From CAZOEL01 sp964578835 (GTDB lineage: Bacteria > Desulfobacterota > Syntrophobacteria > Syntrophobacterales > Syntrophobacteraceae), in assembly GCA_964578835.1 (NCBI GenBank), contig CAZOEL010000030.1, forward strand, positions 1 through 64,000: a stretch of 64,000 bases of DNA. Reading direction: 5' to 3'. Shown one piece after another: positions 28,801 to 37,599 of the stretch. A program made the position numbers and the translations under genes. The notes under the pieces were generated by a model. It was not told the origin of the DNA and searched no databases. It saw only the letters and a program-made list of their open reading frames with translations. Position 1 is the stretch's first letter. The number at the start of each line of letters is the position of its first letter.

Positions 28801-29039
28801 ACAACGGGAATATGGAATCTGGCGCGAAGCGCACAAGCAGCGGCTATTCCATCCATCTCTCCTTGGAGGCGGATATCCATCAGGACAAGATCGGGACGCT
28901 GTTTTTCAGCCATAGCAAGGGCCTGTTCGCCGGTTGCGGCCCGCCCTGTCGGTTCATAGCCCAGAGACTGCAGACGGAGAAAGATCTCCCTCGAGACAAT
29001 CCTTTCATCTTCAACAATGAGAATGCCGGATGGCTTCAT
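25815..29039 (-). CDS. Hybrid histidine kinase, REC-GAF-PAS(3)-kinase-REC
   Basis: A 1074-residue soluble kinase without membrane helices. Order: N-terminal receiver (1-120, Asp near residue 56, LMDIRLQGEMDG), GAF (about 130-300), three PAS domains (about 310-430, 440-560, 565-690), HisKA with His near residue 716 (GIAHDFNNILSPI), HATPase_c (about 820-935) and a C-terminal receiver with Asp near residue 1006 (VITDYTMPKMLG). Its start overlaps the stop of the upstream kinase by four bases (ATGA), so the two are co-translated and the N-terminal receiver may take phosphate from that kinase. The GAF contains several Cys (SICNECGKSSSC) that could respond to redox or metals (inference). Confidence 0.93.
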   Translation of the reverse strand: MKPSGILIVEDERIVSREIFLRLQSLGYEPTGRAATGEQALAMAEKQRPDLVLMDIRLQGEMDGIAAACALRARFHIPVVFLTAYSEDDTLERAKLAEPYGYLLKPFDDRELKSTIEIALYKHKAEEEIRRLNRLYDVLSQVNQTIVRIESHEELLATVCRLVVERGKIDLAWIGRLDPDSLRLEPMAWFGERCELLDGAELYADDRPEGHGNPGRAILSGKPSICNECGKSSSCLYPSERSPSQFGFESCGSFPLLFQGEAWGALNICASERGFFREREIELLKEVAMDISFALDKIEGNRQRERAQEALLESELRWQFAIEGAGDGLWDWNVESGELFLSKQWKTMLGYEDHEIENSLDEWKKRIHPEDRERVHADVASHLEGGAPVYINEHRLLCKDGSYKWILDRGKVISRTIDGSPLRVIGMHSDISERKKAEEALRLWADAFEHCAHGIAIGIPATNRIRACNPSFAAMHGRTVEEISNSPILDLYAPSERKRVFDFIMEADRVGKIRYETSMARKDGSTFPVQMDLVSVRDDQGSLLYRVATMQDITERKQAVECLRQSEERYRSLLETSSDWVWEVDAHGQYTYASPQVRDILGYSPDEMIGRSPFDFMPEEEALRLRKVFAGIVAERKPFSLLENVKLRRDGRQAVLESSGSAVYGPNGELIGYRGMDRDITERKRAAEEQERLEAQLLHTQKLEAIGALAGGIAHDFNNILSPIIGYTEMALDDIPESSPAKYELNQVLTAAGRAKELVKQILSFSRLGGQKLMKPVDISLIVKEAVKLLRASLPSSIEIKQNIHQAKAVADPTQIHQVVVNLFTNAAHAMEDKGTIDITLVETTLSAEDLSMLSIADLKPGRYVRLTVKDTGSGMLEATRRRIFEPYFTTKEVGKGTGLGLAVVHGIVKKHAGEIRVESELGKGSSFEIIIPAAEEEAKIESPESTVLPKGNERILLVDDEPLVGESGTRLLGRLGYRVTARSDSMEALSLFRSKPYDFDLVITDYTMPKMLGTDLAKEIMQVRPDIGVILCTGFSERINEESAKEMGIKGFAMKPLDRKELAQLVRKVLDAQ

Positions 29040-31804
29040 GGCTGGCGACCTCTTTGCGCATGCTCGTGAAAAGGGAAAACCACACTAAAAATCGCTCCAC
29101 CCTCAAACGGTTTATCCAACGTGACGCTTCCGCACAGCTGGTTGGCAAGATCGGAAACGAGCTGCAATCCCAGAGTCGAAGCATTTTCGGGGTTGATGTG
29201 CGGAGGAATTCCCGCTCCATCATCAGAGACTCTAAGGAGCAGCATTTCCCCACCGATACGTTCCAGTCTGACCATGACCGATCCCGAACGATCTCCCGGG
29301 AAGGCATGCTTCAAGGCATTGGAGACAAGCTCGTTAACGATGAGTCCGCAGGGCACGGCTTGATCAAGGGGAAGGCCAATCGCTTCCACTCGGGTTTCGA
29401 CCCTGATCCGTTGGGATGACCTTCCGAAAGAAGCAACTATCTGCCGGCACAGGTCATCGATAAAGGCGGCAAAGCTGATGTGCGCCAGGTTTCCGGAACG
29501 GTAGAGAGTCTCGTGAAGGAGCGCCATCGTGCGCACCCGATTCCTGGTGTCCTTCAATATCTCCAGAGCTTCCGGATTTCCGGTGCAGTAGCTTTGCAGG
29601 CCGAGGAGGCTTACCACGATCTGGAGATTGTTCTTCACTCGGTGGTGGACTTCCTTGAGAAGAGCCACCTTTTCTTCGAGAGATTTGTGTAACTCCATTT
29701 CCGAGCGTTTGCGTTCGGTGATGTCGCGAATCACGCTGATCAGAGTGCGGGCGCCATGAATGGTCGCCCCCCGCGAGCTGACCTCTACGGGGAGCTCGCT
29801 CCCGTCATTTCTTCGGTGGACGGTCTCAAAGAGAATGCCATGTTCGTCGGCCTCCGCCATCTGTTCTGCAGTGAGCCCTGGCTCATCGATTGCGCGCAGT
29901 TTGTGAATAGTCATCGCCAGCAACTCCTCACGGCTGTATCCATACGCATTGACTGCGGCGGAGTTTGCTTCCAGGATTTGTCCGTCGTCGCGCCGCATGA
30001 ACAGGATGATGTCCCGGCTGTGAGCGGCCAACAGCTCAAAGCGGCGCAGTCCCTTTTCCGCCTCCTTGCGCGCCGTGATGTCGAAGAAGACTTCGAGCTT
30101 GGAAACCCGACCTTCCGCTCCGTAAACCGGCGTGTCGATCAGGTCGTAGGTCTTGCCCGTCTTCTCGGAGGACCATTCCCAGACTACCGTTTCGCCGGCG
30201 AGAACCTCGGCATTTTTGCACCAGGGGCAGGCTTCGCTGCGCTCATGGAAATACTCGTAGCATCTACGTCCATCCACGGGACCAAAATCGCTAAGCATTA
30301 CGGGATTAACGAATTCAATCGAATAATGATCGTCAACGATATAGACGCCGACGGGAAGAGCGTCTAGAAACCTGCGAAACTTGTTTCGCTCATGGGCAAG
30401 CGCCACCTCAGCCTGCTTGCGGTCGGTTATATCGAAGAAAGTAACAAGGAAGTCGTCGCCAAGGCCAACGCCTGAAATTTCCATCGTGAGAACTTTGCCG
30501 CTCTTGCATGTGACGCGGTATTCGGCAGGCTCGATGTCGGAATTACATTCCAGCGCTAGCCGCACAACTTTGTCCCAAGCTGCGACGACCGAGCGCCGGT
30601 AATCAGGGTCAGGGTAAGCGAGCCGCCACCATTCGGCGAGAGAAGGTATATCCTCATGCTCATATCCGAACGTTTGTCTGAATCGAGCATTGAAATTCAT
30701 TATCGAGCCCTCATTATTGAAAACGCATAAGGGAACCGGCGCTATATCGAACAATCGGCGGAAGCGCTTCTCGCTCTCCAGAGTGGTCTGCTGCGCGGCA
30801 TCTCTGGCGGTCGCCGCTTCGTCCAGCAGGCGACGCACTGCTGCGACCTCGGCGATAACGGGGCCTGATACTTGTGACGAATCCTCCTGCGCCAGGGCGG
30901 CGACGGAGCGGGCGAGTCGACGGCCGGCAAGGCTTCCCCCAAGGACACTGACCAAAGTGATAGCCAGGAGCGTTGCGGCAAGCGTAGACGCCGAGGAGAT
31001 AATCGATCCTCGATAGACGCTTTGAGAAACCTCAAGGACCACCGACCAGTGAGAAAGACGGGACGGGACCACAATACGAATGGCCTTCTCGTCATCCTCT
31101 GCAAGGGCCTCAGTCTCGGAGGACGAGCGGCGCGTCATCACTTCGTCTTTGCCGTCCAGCACCGTAAGGCGCCACCCGGAAGGGAGCGCTATCTGCTCGA
31201 GGTGATGCATAATGTGGCGAGCTTCGATGATGCTCAGCAGGAGGAAGCGCACCTGCTCGTCGCGGATGACAGGCGTCACAATGGCGACGAGCGGCTCCTT
31301 GGCGATCGGCCCCATGAACATGTCTCCAACTGCCGGTCTTCCCGTTGCAAGCGCCTCGGGGGCTGCAGCATGGCCTCGGGGCTTTGGCAGTTTGGGGAGG
31401 ACAGTCCCGAATGGCGTGCGCGTGTTGAAGATCATTTGCATAGAGGTGTCAGCAAGTATGACATGACCGCTGAAATTTTCGCGAAAGCCAAGCGATTCTT
31501 TATAAAAATTCCCTACATTGGGTGGATCGTCCATCGATGGGGAAGCTGAAAGCATCTTCAAAGCCGCAATCTGAGCTTCGATATGGAGATCGATAGACGC
31601 CGCGGCATTGTGCGCCCGATCCGATGCATCCTGTTTGTGCTGACTATGTATCGAGCGTAGATGATGAATTGAAAGATAAGCCGCGAGTATTAACAGCGGC
31701 AGCACGCACATCCAGATTAACCTGGCGAGAAAGGCGTTGAGCGATACCTCGCGCAATGCTTCCTGGACAGGGGCGGAGCGCCTGGCGATGGAGATTAATC
31801 TCAT
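29036..31804 (-). CDS. Cache/PAS sensor histidine kinase, HisKA_2 type
   Basis: About 922 residues from the ATG at 31804. Two hydrophobic helices (about residues 20-40 and 265-290) bracket a periplasmic Cache-like domain, then three PAS domains (about 340-680) and a HisKA_2 kinase core with His near residue 720 (EVHHRVKNNLQI) and HATPase (SDDGAGIPPH). I chose 31804 because the longer open frame runs through a dispersed palindromic repeat (VIPAKAGIQ is its translation). It is translationally coupled to the downstream hybrid kinase with an N-terminal receiver, consistent with a kinase-to-receiver relay. Confidence 0.9.
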   Translation of the reverse strand: MRLISIARRSAPVQEALREVSLNAFLARLIWMCVLPLLILAAYLSIHHLRSIHSQHKQDASDRAHNAAASIDLHIEAQIAALKMLSASPSMDDPPNVGNFYKESLGFRENFSGHVILADTSMQMIFNTRTPFGTVLPKLPKPRGHAAAPEALATGRPAVGDMFMGPIAKEPLVAIVTPVIRDEQVRFLLLSIIEARHIMHHLEQIALPSGWRLTVLDGKDEVMTRRSSSETEALAEDDEKAIRIVVPSRLSHWSVVLEVSQSVYRGSIISSASTLAATLLAITLVSVLGGSLAGRRLARSVAALAQEDSSQVSGPVIAEVAAVRRLLDEAATARDAAQQTTLESEKRFRRLFDIAPVPLCVFNNEGSIMNFNARFRQTFGYEHEDIPSLAEWWRLAYPDPDYRRSVVAAWDKVVRLALECNSDIEPAEYRVTCKSGKVLTMEISGVGLGDDFLVTFFDITDRKQAEVALAHERNKFRRFLDALPVGVYIVDDHYSIEFVNPVMLSDFGPVDGRRCYEYFHERSEACPWCKNAEVLAGETVVWEWSSEKTGKTYDLIDTPVYGAEGRVSKLEVFFDITARKEAEKGLRRFELLAAHSRDIILFMRRDDGQILEANSAAVNAYGYSREELLAMTIHKLRAIDEPGLTAEQMAEADEHGILFETVHRRNDGSELPVEVSSRGATIHGARTLISVIRDITERKRSEMELHKSLEEKVALLKEVHHRVKNNLQIVVSLLGLQSYCTGNPEALEILKDTRNRVRTMALLHETLYRSGNLAHISFAAFIDDLCRQIVASFGRSSQRIRVETRVEAIGLPLDQAVPCGLIVNELVSNALKHAFPGDRSGSVMVRLERIGGEMLLLRVSDDGAGIPPHINPENASTLGLQLVSDLANQLCGSVTLDKPFEGGAIFSVVFPFHEHAQRGRQP

Positions 31805-31831
31805 TAAGCGGAAACTCCAATAAGGAGCCGG

Positions 31832-31958
31832 AAAGGAATAACTCATCTGTTCCAGGCAGAATCTCTGGATTCCGGCTTTCGCCGGAATGACGATCCAGGC
31901 CATTTAAGGCGTCATTCCGGCGAAAGCCGGAATCCATAGAACGATGAGTTATTCCTTT
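31832..31958. repeat. 127-bp composite palindromic element
   Basis: Outer 16-bp perfect inverted repeats AAAGGAATAACTCATC (31832-31847) and its complement (31943-31958). Inside are a perfect 26-bp inverted pair (31866-31891 and 31911-31936), each containing CCGGCTTTCGCCGG. The inner unit is a widespread bacterial dispersed repeat. No transposase and no clear target duplication were seen. It resembles a small non-autonomous element or paired REP. Confidence 0.85.
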
Positions 31959-32223
31959 GCAACTCCTAACTCCAAAATCATCCAGGCGATACGCCGGCGC
32001 CGGCCCAAAAAACGGTCTCCATCATTTGCTAGAGGAAAGACCGTTGCCGGGAAAGGCGTTGGCAGCTTTTGCGCGGTTCGCTCGTCACTGATCCTGGCGT
32101 TACATTGATTGTCAAAAGTTATGCACCCATAAGGCAAAAGCAGCAACTGCCTGTTTCACTCATCCACTTCACCAAAGCCGATGGAGAAAACCTGCGATCT
32201 TCATCGTCGATAGTTGTTCAAGC

Positions 32224-34227
32224 TTAAAAGTCGTCAAATTCTCCAGCGTACGATCTTCCATCCCCTGGAAATGGAAGCTGCCTTGTTATTTCACTCTTGG
32301 GCAGGGATTTTCCATCCATCACTGGAGCCTTCTTTGCGCTCGAAGCGCGACGCTCTACAAGAACCTGCATCCTACTCTCGTCTATCGACCTTGTCCCAGT
32401 TCCGTTACCCTTCACACCCACGCTATTTCCACCAACGAGATCGACGAGATCTGAAACGAAAGCCTGCATCTGTTCCGCCTGCGCGTAAAGCTCTTCTGAA
32501 GCTGAAGCGGACTCTTCAGCGTTGGCGGCATTCTGCTGCACTACTTTGTCCATTTCGTTTACGGCATTGTTGATCTGGCTCATTCCCTGAGACTGCTCCT
32601 GAGACGCTCCGGAGATTTCCCCCACCAGCTCCGCGGCTTTTGAGACGACCTTCGCCACTTCACTGAACTCGCTACTGGTTTTTCCTACGAGGCTTACCCC
32701 GTCATTCACTCTTTTTCCGGTGCCATCGATCAGTCCCGCTGTTGTCTTTGCCGCCTCGGCAGCCCTCAATGCAAGGCTTCTGACTTCGTCCGCGACGACG
32801 GCGAACCCCGCCCCGGCCTCTCCGGCTCTCGCTGCTTCCACTGCAGCGTTTAGCGCCAGAAGGTTTGTCTGGAATGCTATCTCATCGATGGTCTTTATAA
32901 TCTTCTGGGTTTCCAGGCTCGATCGAGATATCTCTTCCATGGATGCGGTAAGCTGATTCATCGATTCATTTGCGTCTCCCACTATACGCCCGGCCTGAGC
33001 CATGAGTTGATCCGCCTGAGCTGCGTTGCCCGCATTCTGCTGAGTCATGGAATGCATCTCCTCAAGCGAGGAAGATGTTTCCTCTATGGCTGCGGCCTGC
33101 TCCGAGGCCCCTTCGGCCAGTTGCTGACTGGACGACGATACTTCACGAGAAGCTGCGGCAACTTGACTCGCCCCTTCGCTCAATCCATCGATTACTCGCT
33201 TTATCGGCCTGGTGATGCTCAGTGTGATGGCGGCGGCGCAGAAGAGCCCGAGGAATAGTGCGATACCAAGCCCTATGGTCACAATTTTCGAGGCGAAAGC
33301 AAGGGATGAAGAGGCTTCATTGGCGATCGTCGACGTCAGGTCCATTCCCGCCTTCGCGGTGCTTGCCGCGACTGCCACAACCTTATCGCCCGCAGCCTTG
33401 CGCTTCTTTCCCACCTCCTCCATCATAACCCAGTTCCTGTGAAGCTCTTTGAGAGCTTTACCGTACGCCGCGGCTGCTTCCTGTATCTTCGTGATTTGAG
33501 CAAGGTTGACATTCTGAGCCGTTAGAGGCCGGATAGCCGCCAGCTTCTTTTCGATCTCATCGAAATTCTTGAAAGCTTCCTGGAGCAGGGCGGGCTCGCG
33601 AAGCCCCTGCACTCTGAAATTGACCATCCTCGTTGCATTGCCAAGGTCTATCACATCATTTATGAGGGTTATCTTCGTAAAACGGCTCGAAAGCGCTTGG
33701 GCGTCGGCGCCGCTCTGGATCTCCTCCTTCATGGCGTTGCTCTGGGATTCGAGATAGAGATAAGACTCCGTCATGTATTGCTTAGCGACTTCATCCAGCG
33801 TAGTGCGCTGCGCCGCTATGGCGTCCATACTTGTCAGCGTTTCTGAAAGCGTCCTGTCGTATTCGTCCACCGCAACCTTTGCGCTTGCCGCGTCCTGTTT
33901 AAGCTTTTCAAGGAAGTCGAACCTTTTCGCCAACTCTTCTGCGCTCTTCAGGTTGGATTTCACTTCTTCAAGAAATTTTCTTCCCTTTTCGAGAGAAGCT
34001 TTGTCATTGGCGTATACATAGCCCCTCACCTCGAGCATCGTTGATAGAGCGTTTCTCTCAACCTCATTAGCGATACGCACTTCGGGCATGTAGGCGCCTG
34101 CAAGGCTACTCGATTGAGTATGGACGGAATTCATACTCCAGATAGCGAGTCCTCCAAGAACCAGAGAAATACAGATAAGAAGTCCGAATCCCCCAAAGAT
34201 TTTTACTCCAAGTCTCATTCTTCCCAT
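32224..34227 (-). CDS. Methyl-accepting chemotaxis protein
   Basis: A 667-residue receptor. TM1 at about residues 10-32, a helical periplasmic domain (4HB_MCP-like, about 35-310), TM2 at about 315-337, HAMP, and a cytoplasmic signalling coiled coil with the conserved hairpin tip QTNLLALNAAVEAARAGEAG near residue 455. It lacks a C-terminal CheR/CheB pentapeptide. GGGGG precedes the start. No cheA, cheW or flagellar genes are in the window, so its chemosensory array is encoded elsewhere. A 130-residue gene lies 53 bases upstream on the same strand. Confidence 0.95.
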   Translation of the reverse strand: MGRMRLGVKIFGGFGLLICISLVLGGLAIWSMNSVHTQSSSLAGAYMPEVRIANEVERNALSTMLEVRGYVYANDKASLEKGRKFLEEVKSNLKSAEELAKRFDFLEKLKQDAASAKVAVDEYDRTLSETLTSMDAIAAQRTTLDEVAKQYMTESYLYLESQSNAMKEEIQSGADAQALSSRFTKITLINDVIDLGNATRMVNFRVQGLREPALLQEAFKNFDEIEKKLAAIRPLTAQNVNLAQITKIQEAAAAYGKALKELHRNWVMMEEVGKKRKAAGDKVVAVAASTAKAGMDLTSTIANEASSSLAFASKIVTIGLGIALFLGLFCAAAITLSITRPIKRVIDGLSEGASQVAAASREVSSSSQQLAEGASEQAAAIEETSSSLEEMHSMTQQNAGNAAQADQLMAQAGRIVGDANESMNQLTASMEEISRSSLETQKIIKTIDEIAFQTNLLALNAAVEAARAGEAGAGFAVVADEVRSLALRAAEAAKTTAGLIDGTGKRVNDGVSLVGKTSSEFSEVAKVVSKAAELVGEISGASQEQSQGMSQINNAVNEMDKVVQQNAANAEESASASEELYAQAEQMQAFVSDLVDLVGGNSVGVKGNGTGTRSIDESRMQVLVERRASSAKKAPVMDGKSLPKSEITRQLPFPGDGRSYAGEFDDF

Positions 34228-34280
34228 GTTATCCCCCCTGAGTCGAAACGTGAATTATGCCGCTTGAGATCCAAAGGCGC

Positions 34281-34673
34281 TCACGCTTGCAAGCGCACGT
34301 GCTTTTTGAGAAGATTCCTCAACACCCCCACGACCTCTTCGGGTTCGGCATCCATCGAAGCGAGGTAGCGCGGGAAGAGTCTATGTCCGATAGCCACAGT
34401 TTCTTCTTCAAGATCCGGAACAAAGAGGACGATCCGCAGGTCCAGGAAAAGATGAGCCATGGAACAGATTTCGAGAAGCTCATTTTTCGTCGGACAAATG
34501 AGAACCGCGAGGGAGAAGTGGCCGCCGGCTCTGCGAAGGCTCGATCGAAGAGCGCCCGGCCGACTGCAGACTTCCATTTCTCGGTCGGGGATGAGGGTCT
34601 GAAGTTCATGCTCCACATCCAATCCGGCTGCTCTAAGAGTCCGTCCGTACACAAGCACTTGCATCCTTGTCAC
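34281..34673 (-). CDS. Hypothetical protein upstream of the MCP
   Basis: A 130-residue soluble protein I do not recognise. The alternating hydrophobic strand pattern (FSLAVLICPTKNELLEICSMAHLFLDLRIVLFVP) looks like a receiver-like alpha/beta fold without the acidic pocket and phospho-Asp. It is on the same strand as the chemotaxis receptor, 53 bases away, and may be co-transcribed. A degenerate receiver is one possibility. Confidence 0.6.
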   Translation of the reverse strand: MTRMQVLVYGRTLRAAGLDVEHELQTLIPDREMEVCSRPGALRSSLRRAGGHFSLAVLICPTKNELLEICSMAHLFLDLRIVLFVPDLEEETVAIGHRLFPRYLASMDAEPEEVVGVLRNLLKKHVRLQA

Positions 34674-34864
34674 CTTTACGATTATTGATTGTGAATACGC
34701 GCCGACTTAGAAAGAAGGCAATCTTGGCGCCACAATGGGGTAAAAAGGAATTATGATGTTATAACAATATCTAATACGAAGTATGCGAGACGCTACTGAT
34801 GGGAGGGAGGATTGCTGAAAAGCGAAATAGTTGCCAATTGTCAAAAAAAATGAACGAATGAAAA

Positions 34865-36310
34865 TTATTGTTTCCTATCGGGAGGGGACGTCCAGCCGAG
34901 GCGGGAGACGCCGCGCCTTTTGAGCATATTGTAGAGTTGAGTGCGACTGAGGCCGGAAAGTTGGCAGGCTTCCTTCATGCTGCCTTGCGTAAACGCCATG
35001 AGCCCGGCAAGGTAGCTCTTTTCAGCCTCAATAAGCACCGACTCGCGGAACTCCCTGTACTTCCGGGGAAGATCCGCAGAAAGCTCGGAAGTCCTGTCAG
35101 TCGTCTCAGAAATCAAAGTGTCGGGCGTTTCCTCAACCCGCCTCCTTGTAACGCTCGCCCTGATGTTGACGGGCAGATGCCGGGCAAAGAGCACGGGTTC
35201 GTACAAGGCGGTTGAGATGACCATTCTGAGGGTATTGACAAGCTCCCTGACATTTCCCGGCCAATGATAGCTTGTGAGCGCATCCATGAAGTCTGAAGAG
35301 AGATCCTTCTCATTTATGCCGTAGCTATCGAAGATCTTGGCCGCATGAAACAGAACGAGCTTCGGGATATCCTCCGGCCGCTGTCGCAATGGCGGCAGCT
35401 CGATGGTAATCGTCTGGAGCCTGAAGAGCAGATCCATCCTGAATAGCCCCTCCTGCGCCATCGAATTGAGATCGCGGTTAGTCGCCGCAATGACTCTGAA
35501 GTCGCTCATCTCTTCATGAATCGATCCTATGGGCCTGAAAGTTCGCTCTTGAAGCACCCTGAGAAAAGCCTTCTGAGTCGCCGGCGGAAGCTCGCCTACC
35601 TCATCGAGAAAGAGCGTTCCCCGGTTGGCTTGTTTGATCAGGCCGATCTTGGACTTGTCAGCGCCCGTAAAAGCCCCTTTCTCATGACCAAAAAGGGCGC
35701 TCTCTATGAGCGTTTCGGGAAGAGCGGCGCAATCGACCACAACCAGGTTGCCGCCTGCTCGTGAACTATTGGTGTGAATGGCTCTTGCCAGAAGCTCTTT
35801 GCCCGTGCCGGTTTCACCCGTAATGAGCACATCCGCGTCGCTGTGCGCCGCTCTGGCTACGAGATCGAGGCATATGGCCATGGTCCGACTCGAGCCCACG
35901 ACGCCGTCAAGCTTCAACAAATTCGGAATTCCAAGTTTGTGGAGATTTTCCCGATATTGAAACACCCTTTTCAATGAAAGGACAATATCGTTCTTGGAGA
36001 GGGGCTTTTGCAGGTAATCCCAGGCTCCGCTGCGTATGGCGACTTCCGCGCCCGTGGGACCTCCATAGCCGGTCATGATGATCACCTCAGGGGATGATGG
36101 GGCCGAGGCAAAAGAAGGCAATGAGTCCAGCCCGCTTCCATCCGGCAACTCCACATCGAGAAACACAACATCGAAATTGTCCGCTACAGCGTAAGCCAGC
36201 CCTGAAAGAATCGTAGAAGCAACGACTGCATCGTGATTCATCTTACGGACAATATCGCAGAGCAATGAGCCAATTGATGAATCGTCATCCACGATGAGAA
36301 TCTTGCCCAT
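34865..36310 (-). CDS. Sigma-54 response regulator (NtrC/AtoC family)
   Basis: A 481-residue regulator. Receiver (1-120) with DDD pocket and phospho-Asp near residue 52 (VVFLDVELPDGSG), AAA+ domain (about 140-370) with Walker A GETGTGKE, GAFTGAD loop and Walker B FLDEVGEL, and a C-terminal Fis-type helix-turn-helix (MKEACQLSGLSRTQLYNML). On phosphorylation it would oligomerise and open sigma-54 promoters. Its cognate kinase is not adjacent; the nearest kinases lie more than 2.5 kb away. It is divergent from an amidohydrolase gene. Confidence 0.95.
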   Translation of the reverse strand: MGKILIVDDDSSIGSLLCDIVRKMNHDAVVASTILSGLAYAVADNFDVVFLDVELPDGSGLDSLPSFASAPSSPEVIIMTGYGGPTGAEVAIRSGAWDYLQKPLSKNDIVLSLKRVFQYRENLHKLGIPNLLKLDGVVGSSRTMAICLDLVARAAHSDADVLITGETGTGKELLARAIHTNSSRAGGNLVVVDCAALPETLIESALFGHEKGAFTGADKSKIGLIKQANRGTLFLDEVGELPPATQKAFLRVLQERTFRPIGSIHEEMSDFRVIAATNRDLNSMAQEGLFRMDLLFRLQTITIELPPLRQRPEDIPKLVLFHAAKIFDSYGINEKDLSSDFMDALTSYHWPGNVRELVNTLRMVISTALYEPVLFARHLPVNIRASVTRRRVEETPDTLISETTDRTSELSADLPRKYREFRESVLIEAEKSYLAGLMAFTQGSMKEACQLSGLSRTQLYNMLKRRGVSRLGWTSPPDRKQ

Positions 36311-36655
36311 ATCGACCTAAGTCTCCCTCTGTGGAAACCTCAACCCAGTATGGTCCCCCCCGAGAATCTATGAAAAAATACGAGACAATTCCTATGCGCC
36401 AAAGAGCCTCTTGAGACTCTTATCTCATGCTTTTCGCTGAGTTTGAAGCGAAATTATCAGCAATTCTCACTTTGACGCCTCCGTGTAGGGAAAGTCTTTT
36501 CCAGCTTGCCAAAAACCGCTTTAGGCGCGTCGGCTCAAAGGGGATCAAAGGATAAATGAGAGATACAGCTGTATTCGCGTTAGCGATAGCAATCATCTTT
36601 GAGGCTATGGTATATTCGAATAGTCGAAAATACAAATCTCGTTGGAGTACATCAA
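36311..36655. other. Intergenic region, 345 bases, divergent promoters
   Basis: Non-coding gap between the divergent sigma-54 regulator and the amidohydrolase. I see no repeat or reliable promoter consensus. Confidence 0.4.
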
Positions 36656-37372
36656 ATGGAAATTATCGATTCTCATACTCATTGGGGGCCTTCTGTCGCC
36701 ATGGGGACATCCGTCAGCACTGGGGAGCTTCTGAGGCAGGCCGAACAGTGCGGAGTGGACCGCATTGTGATTTTTCCCTTTCCATCGCAGGCGCTCGCCG
36801 ATGAGAGCATCAATGAGGAAGTCTTGAATGAAGCGAGCCTCATTACCCAGTTCATTCCCTACTATTACATTCCCGATGACTTGCGTCCGATTCCGGAAGG
36901 CCAGGGCTTCTACGGGGGGAAATGGCACTGGACAAGGGGCGTTTCCGATCACTCTTCGCACTACGGAGTCTTGGAAGATCCTGCGCTGCCGTTATTTTTC
37001 GAAAAATCGGAAGCAATCGGCTTGCCTCTGATTATTGAGGAAGAGCTCAGGTTTACTATTGAGTTTGCAGAAATGTCCGGGAAGTTGAACCTCATTATTC
37101 CTCACTTGGGCCTCTTGGGAGGAAATCCCCTGGATTTTCTCGCCGCTTTCAAAAAGCATGAGCATGTGTTTTTCGATACGGCGCTCGCTCAGCCGCAGAC
37201 CATCCAGCGGTTCGTTCAAGAAATTGGGGCTGAGCGGGTCATTTTCGGCTCGGATATCCCCTTCGGCGCCATGAAAGCAGAACTGCAGAAAGTGCTGTCT
37301 CTCCGAATCGGCGACCGAGAGCGGGAGGCGATCCTTGGCGGCAACATCCGGCGACTGATCGGCCTTCCCTAA
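36656..37372 (+). CDS. Amidohydrolase (TIM-barrel metal-dependent hydrolase)
   Basis: A 238-residue protein of the amidohydrolase_2-like superfamily. Metal-binding HTHWGP lies at residues 6-11, a second His block (LIIPHLGLLGGN) near residue 147 and the late Asp (FGSDIPFG) near residue 200. Family members include decarboxylases and hydrolases acting on cyclic or carboxylated substrates. The start at 36656 has TTGGAG at good spacing; the longer frame from a TTG at 36599 has no homology. It stands alone between a regulator and a permease. The substrate is unknown. Confidence 0.85.
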   Translation: MEIIDSHTHWGPSVAMGTSVSTGELLRQAEQCGVDRIVIFPFPSQALADESINEEVLNEASLITQFIPYYYIPDDLRPIPEGQGFYGGKWHWTRGVSDHSSHYGVLEDPALPLFFEKSEAIGLPLIIEEELRFTIEFAEMSGKLNLIIPHLGLLGGNPLDFLAAFKKHEHVFFDTALAQPQTIQRFVQEIGAERVIFGSDIPFGAMKAELQKVLSLRIGDREREAILGGNIRRLIGLP

Positions 37373-37599
37373 TGTCCGCCCAAAACATTTCCATAGCGCT
37401 CTCGCTTATGATCTCCAGTCATCGACTCAGCCTTCACGACGTTGCATGCAATCCAGGGCCGGGCTTTGCGACTTGATCCCTGGCTAAGGACGGCGACGTC
37501 GCCGCCTTTTCATTTGTAACGGCCCTTACAATCGATTACATTGCACCTCCGTTGTGCTCCGCCAGGTTTCCAGTTCTTGCGATATGAAACGGGACCGAA

